Source of the DNA: Pseudomonadota bacterium | Lineage (GTDB): Bacteria; Pseudomonadota; Alphaproteobacteria; Rhizobiales; Xanthobacteraceae | Direction: 5' to 3' | Length of the DNA: 7,181 nt | Assembly: GCA_023431725.1 (NCBI GenBank) | Contig: JAEYVN010000145.1 | Coordinates: 1-7,181 of the forward strand | In this document: piece after piece, positions 1 to 5,831 of the stretch | Layout of the letters: every line of letters starts with the position of its first letter | How positions within the stretch are numbered: the stretch's first letter is position 1 | Made by a program: the position numbers and the translations under genes | The notes under the pieces: generated by a model | Told to the model about the DNA's origin: nothing | Database searches by the model: none | Seen by the model: only the letters and a program-made list of their open reading frames with translations

Positions 1-1213
1 CGATCGCGTCGTCGACCACGAAGCCGATACACAGCGTCAATGCCAGCAGTGTCATGTTGTTGATGGAGAAATCCAGCGCATACATGACCGCAAAGGTGCC
101 GATGATGGAGATCGGCACGGCCAGCCCGGGGATGATGGTGGCGGAGAGCTTGCGCAGGAACAGGAAGATCACCAGCAGCACGAGCACCAGCGCAATCATC
201 ATGTGATGCTGCACATCGTCTACCGCCTGACGGACGGAGATCGACCGATCCATCAGCAGTTCGAGTTCCACCGACGCCGGAATGCCCGCGCGCAGCGACG
301 GCAGCTTTTCCTTGATCGCATCGACCACCGCGACCGTGTTGGCGTCAGGCTGCCGCTGGATACCGAGAACGATCGACCGTTGTCCGTTGAACCAGCTGGC
401 GATCTTGTTGTTCTCGACGCTGTCCAAAACCGTGGCGATTTCGTTCAGCTTGACCGGCACGCCATTGCGCCAGGCGACGACGACATTGCTGTAGTCCGCG
501 GCCCTGTCGAGCTGGGCCGGTGCCTGCAGGGTGATGTTCTGTTGCGGTCCCGCAAGCGTGCCCACCGGCACGGAGGAATTGACCTTGGCCACGGCCTGCC
601 GAACGTCATCGAGCGAAAGCCCGCGCGCCGCGGCGGCTTCGGGATCGACCTGCACGCGCACGGCGAATTTCTGCGCGCCATAGACCAGAACCTGCGCGAC
701 GCCCTGGATCTGCGAGATCGATTGCGCCAGCAGCGTCTCGGCATATTCATTGACGGCCGATAGCGGCAATGTGCCGGATCGCACCGCGATGAACAGGATC
801 GGGAAGTCCGATGGATTGACCTTGCGGAAGCTGGGCGGCACCGTCATCTCGATCGGCAGACGCCGCTGTGCGATGGTCAAAGCGGTCTGCACGTCCAGCG
901 CCGCAGCATCGATGTTCCGGTTCAGATCGAACTGAATGACGATGCGGGCCGAACCAAGTGACGACGACGACGACATCGACGAAATGCCCGGCACGGTCGA
1001 AAGCTGCCGTTCGATTGGCGATGCGACCGAGGACGCCATCGTTTCCGGACTTGCACCCGGCAGGGTTGCCGTGATCTCGATGGTCGGAAAGTCGACGCGC
1101 GGCAGCGCAGAGACTGACAGGAACTTGTAAGCGAAGGCGCCAAAAACGATAAACGACGCTGTAATCAGCGTCGTCATCACCGGCCGGCGAATACAGGCTT
1201 CGGACAATCCCAT
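1..1213 (-). CDS. RND multidrug efflux permease, MdtB/MdtC-like (partial, C-terminus off the left edge)
   Basis: Inner-membrane proton-driven pump of the resistance-nodulation-division (HAE1) family. It would form the transporter of a tripartite efflux complex with the adaptor encoded just upstream and an outer-membrane channel not seen here. ATG at 1213-1211 opens a stop-free frame of 404 codons to the edge; a full RND pump has about 1,020-1,050 residues, so about 40% is present. Visible parts: TM1 at about residues 12-31; a porter domain with the serine-rich stretch ISSMSSSSSLGS at 77-88 and the family motif RKVNPSDFPI; TM2 at about 338-354, TM3, and the start of TM4 with GFVVDDAI. D401-D402 match the Asp407-Asp408 proton-relay pair of AcrB. 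The stop of the adaptor gene and this ATG are one base apart, so the two genes are co-transcribed and probably translationally coupled. The MdtB/C-like label rests on remembered motif similarity; substrates are unknown. Confidence 0.93.
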   Translation of the reverse strand, partial: MGLSEACIRRPVMTTLITASFIVFGAFAYKFLSVSALPRVDFPTIEITATLPGASPETMASSVASPIERQLSTVPGISSMSSSSSLGSARIVIQFDLNRNIDAAALDVQTALTIAQRRLPIEMTVPPSFRKVNPSDFPILFIAVRSGTLPLSAVNEYAETLLAQSISQIQGVAQVLVYGAQKFAVRVQVDPEAAAARGLSLDDVRQAVAKVNSSVPVGTLAGPQQNITLQAPAQLDRAADYSNVVVAWRNGVPVKLNEIATVLDSVENNKIASWFNGQRSIVLGIQRQPDANTVAVVDAIKEKLPSLRAGIPASVELELLMDRSISVRQAVDDVQHHMMIALVLVLLVIFLFLRKLSATIIPGLAVPISIIGTFAVMYALDFSINNMTLLALTLCIGFVVDDAI

Positions 1214-1214
1214 G

Positions 1215-2342
1215 TCAGACCCCCGGCTTGCTCTGGCGTGGCGTCACTCGGGTGCCGTTGACGAGCGTCAATTGCCCGTCACGCACCACCGTCTCACCGC
1301 CTGACAAGCCCTTTGTAATGACGCTTTGCATATCCACTGTGCGATCGACCGTGACGTTGCGGATTTTCGCGACGCCGTCTTCGACCACAAAGACATAGGG
1401 GCCATTCTGGCCAAACTGGACGACCGGAGACGGCACGACCACCGCCTTTTCATTCCGCAACACGATCTGCGTGTTCACGAGCGTGCCGGGCCAGAGCAAT
1501 TCATCCTTGTTTTCCATGGTTGCCCGCACCAGCACCATGCCGGTCGCCGGATCGACCGTATTTTCGATCATGGTCACCTGCCCCTGGGCGGCGCGGGTCT
1601 CGCCCGGCGCCAAGGCTTCCACGGTCGCGGTCTCGGCTGCCAGTGCCCTGCGAAGATCGGGCAGCGAGCGCTGCGGCAGACCGAAGGTCACATAGACCGG
1701 CACCATCTGATTGATGGTGGCCAGAGGCGTCGTATCGGCCGGCCGCACGAAATTGCCGACCTTCACGTTGGCGGCACTGATGCGGCCGGTGATCGGCGCA
1801 CGGATCTTCGTGTAGTCGAGCTGGACTTTCAGATTTTCCAAGGTTGCGCGGTTCGATTCAGCTGTCGCCTTGGCAATGTTGACCGCCGTCTGCGCGTTGT
1901 TGAGCGTGACCTGGGTCGTCGCGTTCTTGGCGATGAGTTCGCCATAGCGCTGCACATCGCGTTCGGCCTGCTCCTGCTGAGCGGCCGCGCCGGCAATCAC
2001 CGCTTCGACGCGCTTGATCTCGGCTTCGATCTGACGACCATCCAGTGTGAAGAGAAGTTCGCCGGCCTTGACGGTCGCACCGTCACGGAAGTGAACGGCG
2101 GTGATCATCGATTCAAGGCGGGCCTTGATGGCGACGCTGGCAATCGGCGTCACCGTCCCGAGGGCTTCGAGGCGAACCGGCACTTCCCGCAATTGCGCTA
2201 TGGCGACTTCAACCGGGACAACACGCGGACCTGCCGTCTGCGCCACTGCCTTTTCCGGATTCCAGATCGTGCGTGTGTAATACCCTCCCGCCCCGACGGC
2301 GGCGAGCGCAGCCAACGCGAAAACCCATTTCCCTCTGCTCAT
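1215..2342 (-). CDS. RND efflux periplasmic adaptor (membrane-fusion protein, HlyD/AcrA/MdtA family)
   Basis: Periplasmic adaptor linking the RND pump to an outer-membrane channel. I start it at the ATG 2342-2340 (375 aa) because GAAAG lies five bases upstream. An in-frame TTG at 2348 directly abuts that GAAAG and would leave no spacing. Residues 6-22 form one hydrophobic segment without a lipobox cysteine, so it is a signal anchor or cleavable signal rather than a lipoprotein. Domains follow the family order: first lipoyl half at about 62-101, an alanine/glutamine/glutamate-rich alpha-helical hairpin at about 103-171, second lipoyl half with the typical RAPITGRIS at 181-189, then a beta-barrel domain and a membrane-proximal C-terminal domain (PSPVVQFGQNGPYVFVVEDG). 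Length is typical. It is the first gene of the efflux operon; no regulator of that operon is visible in the window. Confidence 0.95.
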   Translation of the reverse strand: MSRGKWVFALAALAAVGAGGYYTRTIWNPEKAVAQTAGPRVVPVEVAIAQLREVPVRLEALGTVTPIASVAIKARLESMITAVHFRDGATVKAGELLFTLDGRQIEAEIKRVEAVIAGAAAQQEQAERDVQRYGELIAKNATTQVTLNNAQTAVNIAKATAESNRATLENLKVQLDYTKIRAPITGRISAANVKVGNFVRPADTTPLATINQMVPVYVTFGLPQRSLPDLRRALAAETATVEALAPGETRAAQGQVTMIENTVDPATGMVLVRATMENKDELLWPGTLVNTQIVLRNEKAVVVPSPVVQFGQNGPYVFVVEDGVAKIRNVTVDRTVDMQSVITKGLSGGETVVRDGQLTLVNGTRVTPRQSKPGV

Positions 2343-2560
2343 TGGCAACTTTCAACCGCCGGGATCGCCGGCCGGTATTCCTCTCGCTTGATCCCGCTTC
2401 TCGTCGTCGTTCTTCGGCGACGATCGATCGGTGACAGTGGATGTCCTACCATATCCATGCAAAAACTGCACCCACTCCGCCGATATCCGGTAAACACCGG
2501 ACGCCATCGTGATCATCCCATTCCTTAATTTTCGACTGCCTTTGCCGGAGCCGCAATCCC
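2343..2560. promoter_or_regulatory. Divergent intergenic region between the efflux operon and exonuclease III
   Basis: This 218-bp non-coding gap must hold the leftward promoter of the efflux operon and the rightward promoter of the exonuclease III gene, because the two are divergent. I could not find a convincing -35/-10 pair for either direction. The clearest element is the inverted repeat at 2486-2501, listed separately. A self-complementary CGATCGATCG lies at 2421-2430 but looks like ordinary GC-rich composition. Confidence 0.5.
2486..2501. promoter_or_regulatory. Perfect inverted repeat TCCGGT-AAAC-ACCGGA, possible operator
   Basis: Two exact 6-base arms, TCCGGT (2486-2491) and ACCGGA (2496-2501), flank a 4-base AAAC centre. 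The 16-bp dyad sits 60 bp before the exonuclease III start and about 145 bp before the efflux adaptor start. The size fits either a small dimeric-repressor operator (efflux operons are often controlled by TetR, MarR or LysR proteins) or a short hairpin in a leader RNA. No T tract follows, so it is not a terminator. Only the symmetry is observed; the role is inference. Confidence 0.35.
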
Positions 2561-3343
2561 ATGCGCATCGCAACATGGAACGTCAATTCGATCCGTCAGC
2601 GGATGGAAAATCTGTGCGCGTGGCTCAAGGAACGCCAGCCGGACGTTGTCTGCCTGCAGGAGACCAAGACCACCGACGATGCCTTTCCGCGCAATCCACT
2701 GGAGGAGCTTGGCTACAATCTCGCCGTCCATGGCCAGAAAACGTTCAACGGCGTTGCCATTCTTTCCAAGTTTCCGCTGGAAGAGGTGACGCCTGGCCTT
2801 CCGGGGGATCCCGAGGACGATCATGCCCGGTTCATAGAGGCGTTGATTTCGCATCCGGGCGGCACGGTCCGCGTTGCATCGATCTACCTGCCCAACGGCA
2901 ATCCGGTCGAGAGCGAAAAATATCCCTACAAAATGAGATGGATGGACCGCCTGCGTGACTACGCGAGTGAGCGTCTTAAACTGGAAGAGGAACTGGTTCT
3001 CGCAGGCGACTACAATGTCATTCCGGCTCCCGAGGACGTCCACAATCCGGCCGCGTGGATGGAAGATGCGCTGTTCCGTCCGCCGACGCGGGAGAAATTC
3101 CGCTCCCTGACCAATCTCGGTCTGACAGATGCCATTCGCGCGTCGAGTGACGCCGCCGGGCTCTACAGCTTTTGGGATTATCAGGCCGGCGCCTGGCAGA
3201 AGAACAACGGCATCCGCATCGATCACCTGCTGCTTTCGCCAAAGGCTACGGACCGTCTTACTGCCGCCGGCATCGACAAGCATGTCCGCAATTGGGAGAA
3301 GCCGTCCGATCACGTGCCGGTCTGGATTGATCTCGACGTCTAG
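2561..3343 (+). CDS. xthA: Exonuclease III (AP endonuclease, base-excision repair)
   Basis: Mg2+-dependent 3'-5' exonuclease and abasic-site endonuclease of the EEP (exonuclease-endonuclease-phosphatase) fold, acting in cytosolic DNA repair. The 260-aa product has normal family length and its active-site residues line up with E. coli ExoIII: N7 in WNVNS, E34 in LQETK (metal ligand), Y109 in IYLPNG, D150 and N152 in AGDYNV, D221-H222 in RIDHLL, and the C-terminal SDH motif with D250-H251 (general base). The ATG start gives the canonical MRIATWNVNS N-terminus; GGAG at 2547-2550 is an acceptable, somewhat distant ribosome-binding site. It stands alone: the efflux operon diverges from it and the next plus-strand gene is 100 bp away. 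No odd substitution was seen, so it is probably an active housekeeping repair enzyme. Confidence 0.97.
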   Translation: MRIATWNVNSIRQRMENLCAWLKERQPDVVCLQETKTTDDAFPRNPLEELGYNLAVHGQKTFNGVAILSKFPLEEVTPGLPGDPEDDHARFIEALISHPGGTVRVASIYLPNGNPVESEKYPYKMRWMDRLRDYASERLKLEEELVLAGDYNVIPAPEDVHNPAAWMEDALFRPPTREKFRSLTNLGLTDAIRASSDAAGLYSFWDYQAGAWQKNNGIRIDHLLLSPKATDRLTAAGIDKHVRNWEKPSDHVPVWIDLDV

Positions 3344-3345
3344 GC

Positions 3346-3371
3346 ACGGCGAAAAAATTTCGGAGCGCCGT
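3346..3371 (+). terminator. Weak stem-loop after exonuclease III
   Basis: ACGGCG at 3346-3351 can pair with CGCCGT at 3366-3371 around a 14-base loop, just after the exonuclease III stop codon. The following bases (CGATTTCG) have only a three-T run, so intrinsic termination would be weak. The symmetry is real, but a 6-bp stem with a long loop in GC-rich DNA could be chance. Confidence 0.25.
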
Positions 3372-3430
3372 CGATTTCGCAGGCTTCCGGTCGTCGTGTG
3401 AGCACCGGGGCCATCCGGCCTCATGCATCA

Positions 3431-3436
3431 GAGGAG
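3431..3436 (+). promoter_or_regulatory. Ribosome-binding site GAGGAG fixing the DGPF-protein start
   Basis: GAGGAG ends seven bases before the ATG at 3444. This strong Shine-Dalgarno match selects 3444 over the in-frame ATG at 3423, which lies upstream of it and would add a non-family, arginine-rich seven-residue extension. Confidence 0.8.
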
Positions 3437-3443
3437 ACGAACT

Positions 3444-3878
3444 ATGCGCGTTATGGTTCTTGTGAAGGCGACGAAGGATTCCGAACAAGGCATCATGCCC
3501 TCGACAGAACTTTTTGCCGCGATGGGCAAGTTCAACGAGGACCTGGTCAATGCCGGCGTCATGTTGGCAGGCGAAGGCCTCAAGCCATCGTCACATGGCA
3601 AGCGCATCGCCTTCAACGGCGCCAGCCGCAGTGTCATCGACGGACCATTTACAGAGACCAAGGAACTGGTGGCCGGCTTCTGGATCTGGCAGGTCAAGGA
3701 CATGGCCGAGGCCATTGAATGGGTGAAGCGCTGCCCCAACCCGATGCCCGGTCCGAGCGAGATCGAAATCCGTCCCTTCTACGAACTGGCCGATTTCGGT
3801 GACGCGCTGACGCCAGAACTTGCCGAGCAGGAAGAGCGGCTGCGTGTGAAAGTGGCCGACCAGCAAAGCTCGTCGTAA
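3444..3878 (+). CDS. DGPF/YciI-related domain protein (COG3795-like)
   Basis: Small soluble protein of the YCII-related superfamily, 144 aa. The family fold is a dimeric ferredoxin-like alpha/beta barrel; no general biochemical reaction is established for this branch. The N-terminal strand MRVMVLVKAT, the hallmark DGPF at residues 66-69 followed by TETKEL, the FWIWQVKDMAEAIEWVKRCP segment (79-98) and the EIEIRPFYE end (106-114) all match the type. The tail after about residue 118 is charged and probably flexible. Genes of this group often sit next to ECF sigma factors (ECF41/ECF42-type contexts). None is present here: the upstream neighbour is exonuclease III and the downstream one is a convergent GntR gene. 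No catalytic role is assigned. Confidence 0.9.
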   Translation: MRVMVLVKATKDSEQGIMPSTELFAAMGKFNEDLVNAGVMLAGEGLKPSSHGKRIAFNGASRSVIDGPFTETKELVAGFWIWQVKDMAEAIEWVKRCPNPMPGPSEIEIRPFYELADFGDALTPELAEQEERLRVKVADQQSSS

Positions 3879-3893
3879 TCGCAGCGATCGATA

Positions 3894-3920
3894 CGGCCAG
3901 TCCCGCGACGGAACTGGCCG
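3894..3920. terminator. Stem-loop between convergent genes, possible bidirectional terminator
   Basis: CGGCCAGT (3894-3901) and ACTGGCCG (3913-3920) form a perfect 8-bp stem with an 11-base loop. It lies wholly inside the 49-bp gap between the rightward DGPF gene and the leftward GntR gene, where a shared terminator is expected. The rightward trailer is CTTTGCG and the leftward trailer is TATCGATC, so neither has a good U tract and termination may be inefficient or factor-assisted. Confidence 0.5.
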
Positions 3921-3927
3921 CTTTGCG

Positions 3928-4629
3928 TCACAGCCCGCCGAGGCTCTCGCGAACCGACAACAGATGATCGCGGATTTCCGCGCGCGCCCTGTCGCCATCA
4001 CGCTGCCGTAACGCAGCAACGATGCGGCGATGCTGGTCTTGATAGATGGCACGACGCTCCGCGGTGAGACTGCGCTCCTTCAGCTTGCCCCATTGTGACG
4101 TACGGCGAACGCTGTTGATGGCGTCGTAGATATCGGCCAGCAACTGATTGCGGGCAGCCCCAATGATCCGCTGATGCAGCCGTCCATCCCATGTCTCGAA
4201 GGTCGCGACGCTTTTGGCGATCTCGCATTCGTGCAGGCAGCGCTCCATCTCCGCAAAGTCGCTGGCAGTGGCGCGCGCGGCGGCGATCTCGCAACTCTGC
4301 GGCTCGAGCATCAGACGGATGTCCATCACCTCGGCCGGGCTGGCATGACGGATCTTGCTGACGAGCGGATCGAATGTCTGCTGATCCGTCACGGGTGCGG
4401 CAACGAATGTTCCGCGTCCGACGTGACGGGTGATGATGCCTTTTTCCTCAAGCTGATCGAGAAGCTTGCGCAGCGTGTTGCGGGCAAGACCGAAGCGCTC
4501 GACCAGCTCGCGCTCGGCCGGCAATTGCTCGCCAGGTCGCCACGCGCCCGCTCTGATCTCGCCCTCGATATAGGATAGCGCCGCGGCCACGTTCTGGCGT
4601 GCTTTGGCGCGGGCGTTAAGACCTGTCAT
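3928..4629 (-). CDS. GntR-family transcriptional regulator, FadR subfamily with FCD domain
   Basis: DNA-binding repressor or activator responding to a small organic acid or related metabolite. With ATG 4629 as start it has 233 aa, the usual length. Residues 12-78 are the GntR winged helix-turn-helix, with the signature PGEQLPAERELVERFGLARN (32-51) and the wing GRGTFV (71-76). Residues 98-230 are the all-helical FCD ligand domain. D148, H152, H200 and H222 form the D-x3-H...H...H metal-ligand pattern of this class, so a metal-assisted carboxylate ligand is plausible. An in-frame TTG at 4653 would give 241 aa, but it lies inside the candidate operator (4644-4654), so I favour the ATG; AGGCGG just upstream is its likely though closely spaced ribosome-binding site. 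The gene is divergent from the Bug-FAH genes, the classic arrangement for a local regulator. Confidence 0.93.
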   Translation of the reverse strand: MTGLNARAKARQNVAAALSYIEGEIRAGAWRPGEQLPAERELVERFGLARNTLRKLLDQLEEKGIITRHVGRGTFVAAPVTDQQTFDPLVSKIRHASPAEVMDIRLMLEPQSCEIAAARATASDFAEMERCLHECEIAKSVATFETWDGRLHQRIIGAARNQLLADIYDAINSVRRTSQWGKLKERSLTAERRAIYQDQHRRIVAALRQRDGDRARAEIRDHLLSVRESLGGL

Positions 4630-4643
4630 GACCGCCTGACACA

Positions 4644-4654
4644 ATTGAACCAAT
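4644..4654 (-). promoter_or_regulatory. Candidate operator copy 1 (ATTGGTTCAAT), upstream of the gntR-like gene
   Basis: Read on the minus strand this is ATTGGTTCAAT, ending 14 bases before the regulator ATG. The same 11-mer occurs at 4767-4777 on the plus strand, in front of the Bug gene. It has an internal dyad, ATTG-N3-CAAT, of the size bound by FadR-type GntR dimers. Its position just before the start codon suggests autorepression. The identity of the two copies is observed; binding by the neighbouring regulator is inferred. Confidence 0.6.
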
Positions 4655-4662
4655 AATGATCC

Positions 4663-4690
4663 ATTTTGCAGATAAGCCTCACATTGGCAA
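4663..4690 (-). promoter_or_regulatory. Possible promoter of the gntR-like gene
   Basis: On the minus strand TTGCCA (4690-4685, one mismatch to the -35 consensus) is followed after 16 bases by CAAAAT (4668-4663, four of six matches to -10). Transcription would begin near 4657, immediately before operator copy 1, which fits repression by steric block. The -10 is poor, so this is tentative. Confidence 0.3.
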
Positions 4691-4752
4691 GCGCACCAAG
4701 ATAAATTATTGACATCACGGAATGCCTGGTGTCCTCATCCAGCCAACAAGAA

Positions 4753-4758
4753 TATACT
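4753..4758 (+). promoter_or_regulatory. Possible -10 element TATACT of the Bug-FAH operon
   Basis: TATACT differs from the -10 consensus at one base and directly abuts the tandem TGGTTCAA boxes, so a start site would fall within them. No good -35 lies 16-18 bp upstream. A perfect TTGACA exists at 4709-4714, but it is 38 bp from TATACT and its own 17-bp partner (TCCTCA) is poor. The promoter may therefore be weak or need an activator. Confidence 0.35.
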
Positions 4759-4777
4759 GGTTCAAAATTGGTTCAAT
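4758..4777 (+). promoter_or_regulatory. Candidate operator copy 2 plus a tandem half-copy, upstream of the Bug gene
   Basis: TGGTTCAA occurs at 4758-4765 and again at 4769-4776, exactly 11 bp apart, about one helical turn. The second lies inside the full 11-mer ATTGGTTCAAT (4767-4777), which matches copy 1 base for base in inverted orientation. The boxes end 15 bases before the chosen Bug start and overlap the expected transcription start, a position typical of repressor sites. Confidence 0.6.
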
Positions 4778-4792
4778 ATGGGAGAACGTTGG

Positions 4793-5794
4793 ATGGATCG
4801 AAGAAGCTTCCTTTTGCGGGCGGCAGCCTTGCCGCTGGCAGCTCAGGGATCACTGGGCGCTTTTGCCACCGCAGCGCGCGCGCAAGCAGCCTGGCCGGAG
4901 CGAAACATCAGCTTCATTGTGCCTTTCCCGGCCGGCGGACAGGCTGATCTCGCGGCGCGTCCTGTCGCTGCGGCGCTGGAGAAAATTCTTGGCCGACCGA
5001 TTGTCGTCGACAATCGCGCCGGCGGCGCAGGCGGCTCTGTCGGGAATGCCGCTGTCGCGCGCTCCGCGCCCGACGGCTACACGCAACTCGTCACGCTTTC
5101 GTCGCTCGCGGTGCTGCCGGAGGCCGACCGTCTGTTCGGGCGCACGCCGGCCTACGAGGTCTCGCAGTTTACTCCCGTCGCCCGCATCCTCGCCGACCCC
5201 ACCCTGCTCGCCGTGCCGGCTTCGGCACCGTGGAAGACGCTGAAGGATTTTGTCGAAGACGCCAAGGCGCGCCCCGGCCAGATCCCGTACGGATCATCCG
5301 GCCCGTACGGCACGCTTCATATCGCCATGGAAATGTTTGCGGCGGCCGCCGGCATCAAACTGCTGCATGTGCCGTTCCGCGGCGCCGCGCCGGCGTTGAC
5401 GGCGCTGTTGTCCGGTACGGTTCAGGCGCTTGCCTCAGCGCCCGGCGTGCTCAAGCCGCAGGTCGATGACGGCAAGATCCGCGTGCTGGCCAATTGGGGC
5501 GCCGAACGCGTCCCCAATTTTCCCGATCTGCCGACCTTCAAGGAACTCGGCTATCCGGATGTCGAATTCTACATTTGGGCCGGCCTGTTCACACCCAAGG
5601 GCGTGCCGGATGCGGTGATGACCAAACTGCGCGACGGCATGCGCCAGGCGATGAAGTCACCCGAAGTCATCAAGACCTTCCAGGCGGCCGGCAGCCCGCC
5701 CGCCTATCTCGATCAGGCGGAGTTCACCCGCTTCTTCGAAGCGGACAGCGCGCGGCTCATTGCCGCCGTCAAGAAGATCGGCAAAGTCGAATAA
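4793..5794 (+). CDS. Bug/TctC-family periplasmic solute-binding protein with Tat-like signal
   Basis: Extracytoplasmic receptor of the tripartite tricarboxylate transporter (Bug) family, which binds small carboxylates or similar solutes. ATG 4793 (333 aa) is chosen because GGGAG at 4780-4784 lies eight bases upstream; ATG 4778 in the same frame lacks a ribosome-binding site. The N-terminus carries a twin-arginine motif, DRRSFLL at residues 2-8, then a hydrophobic stretch and cleavage near ARA-QAA (after about residue 30). Family motifs are IVPFPAGGQADLAAR (42-56, with conserved D52), NRAGGAGG, PDGYT, YGSSGPYGT (166-174) and HVPFRGAAPAL. Bug receptors often occur as orphans, and no TctA/TctB membrane genes are in the window. 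It is followed at 37 bp by an FAH-family enzyme and preceded by a divergent FCD regulator, suggesting uptake or sensing of that enzyme's substrate. The ligand is unknown. Confidence 0.94.
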   Translation: MDRRSFLLRAAALPLAAQGSLGAFATAARAQAAWPERNISFIVPFPAGGQADLAARPVAAALEKILGRPIVVDNRAGGAGGSVGNAAVARSAPDGYTQLVTLSSLAVLPEADRLFGRTPAYEVSQFTPVARILADPTLLAVPASAPWKTLKDFVEDAKARPGQIPYGSSGPYGTLHIAMEMFAAAAGIKLLHVPFRGAAPALTALLSGTVQALASAPGVLKPQVDDGKIRVLANWGAERVPNFPDLPTFKELGYPDVEFYIWAGLFTPKGVPDAVMTKLRDGMRQAMKSPEVIKTFQAAGSPPAYLDQAEFTRFFEADSARLIAAVKKIGKVE

Positions 5795-5831
5795 CAGAAC
5801 TGCATTCACGGAATCGGAGCGCGATCGCGTC

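Noticed and set aside
203..763. Long plus-strand open frame opposite the RND pump gene
   Set aside because: It is antisense to a clearly recognisable RND protein, has arginine/histidine/aspartate-rich composition typical of a GC-rich shadow frame, and shows no family motif.
960..974. (GAC)5 trinucleotide run inside the RND pump gene, a possible slippage tract
   Set aside because: It encodes the serine-rich SSSSLG segment common to this RND family; triplet slippage would stay in frame, and nothing suggests variability.
1326..2528. 400-codon plus-strand open frame opposite the efflux adaptor gene
   Set aside because: Despite its length it mirrors the adaptor gene, is rich in Arg/His/Asp/Gly and has no recognisable domain; the opposite strand encodes a complete adaptor with all expected segments.
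2525..3424. 299-codon minus-strand open frame opposite exonuclease III
   Set aside because: The plus strand encodes a full exonuclease III with its catalytic residues intact; the minus frame is an antisense shadow.
3408..3425. GGCC-ATCC-GGCC inverted repeat just upstream of the DGPF gene, a possible attenuator or riboswitch
   Set aside because: The arms are only 4 bp (6 bp if a G-U pair is allowed) in GC-rich sequence, with no supporting leader structure; too weak to call.
5820..5829. Palindrome CGCGATCGCG between the ribosome-binding site and start of the FAH gene, with a similar CGATCGATCG at 2421-2430
   Set aside because: Such CG/GATC-rich palindromes are frequent by composition in GC-rich DNA; there is no repeat family or positional pattern in the window to support a function.
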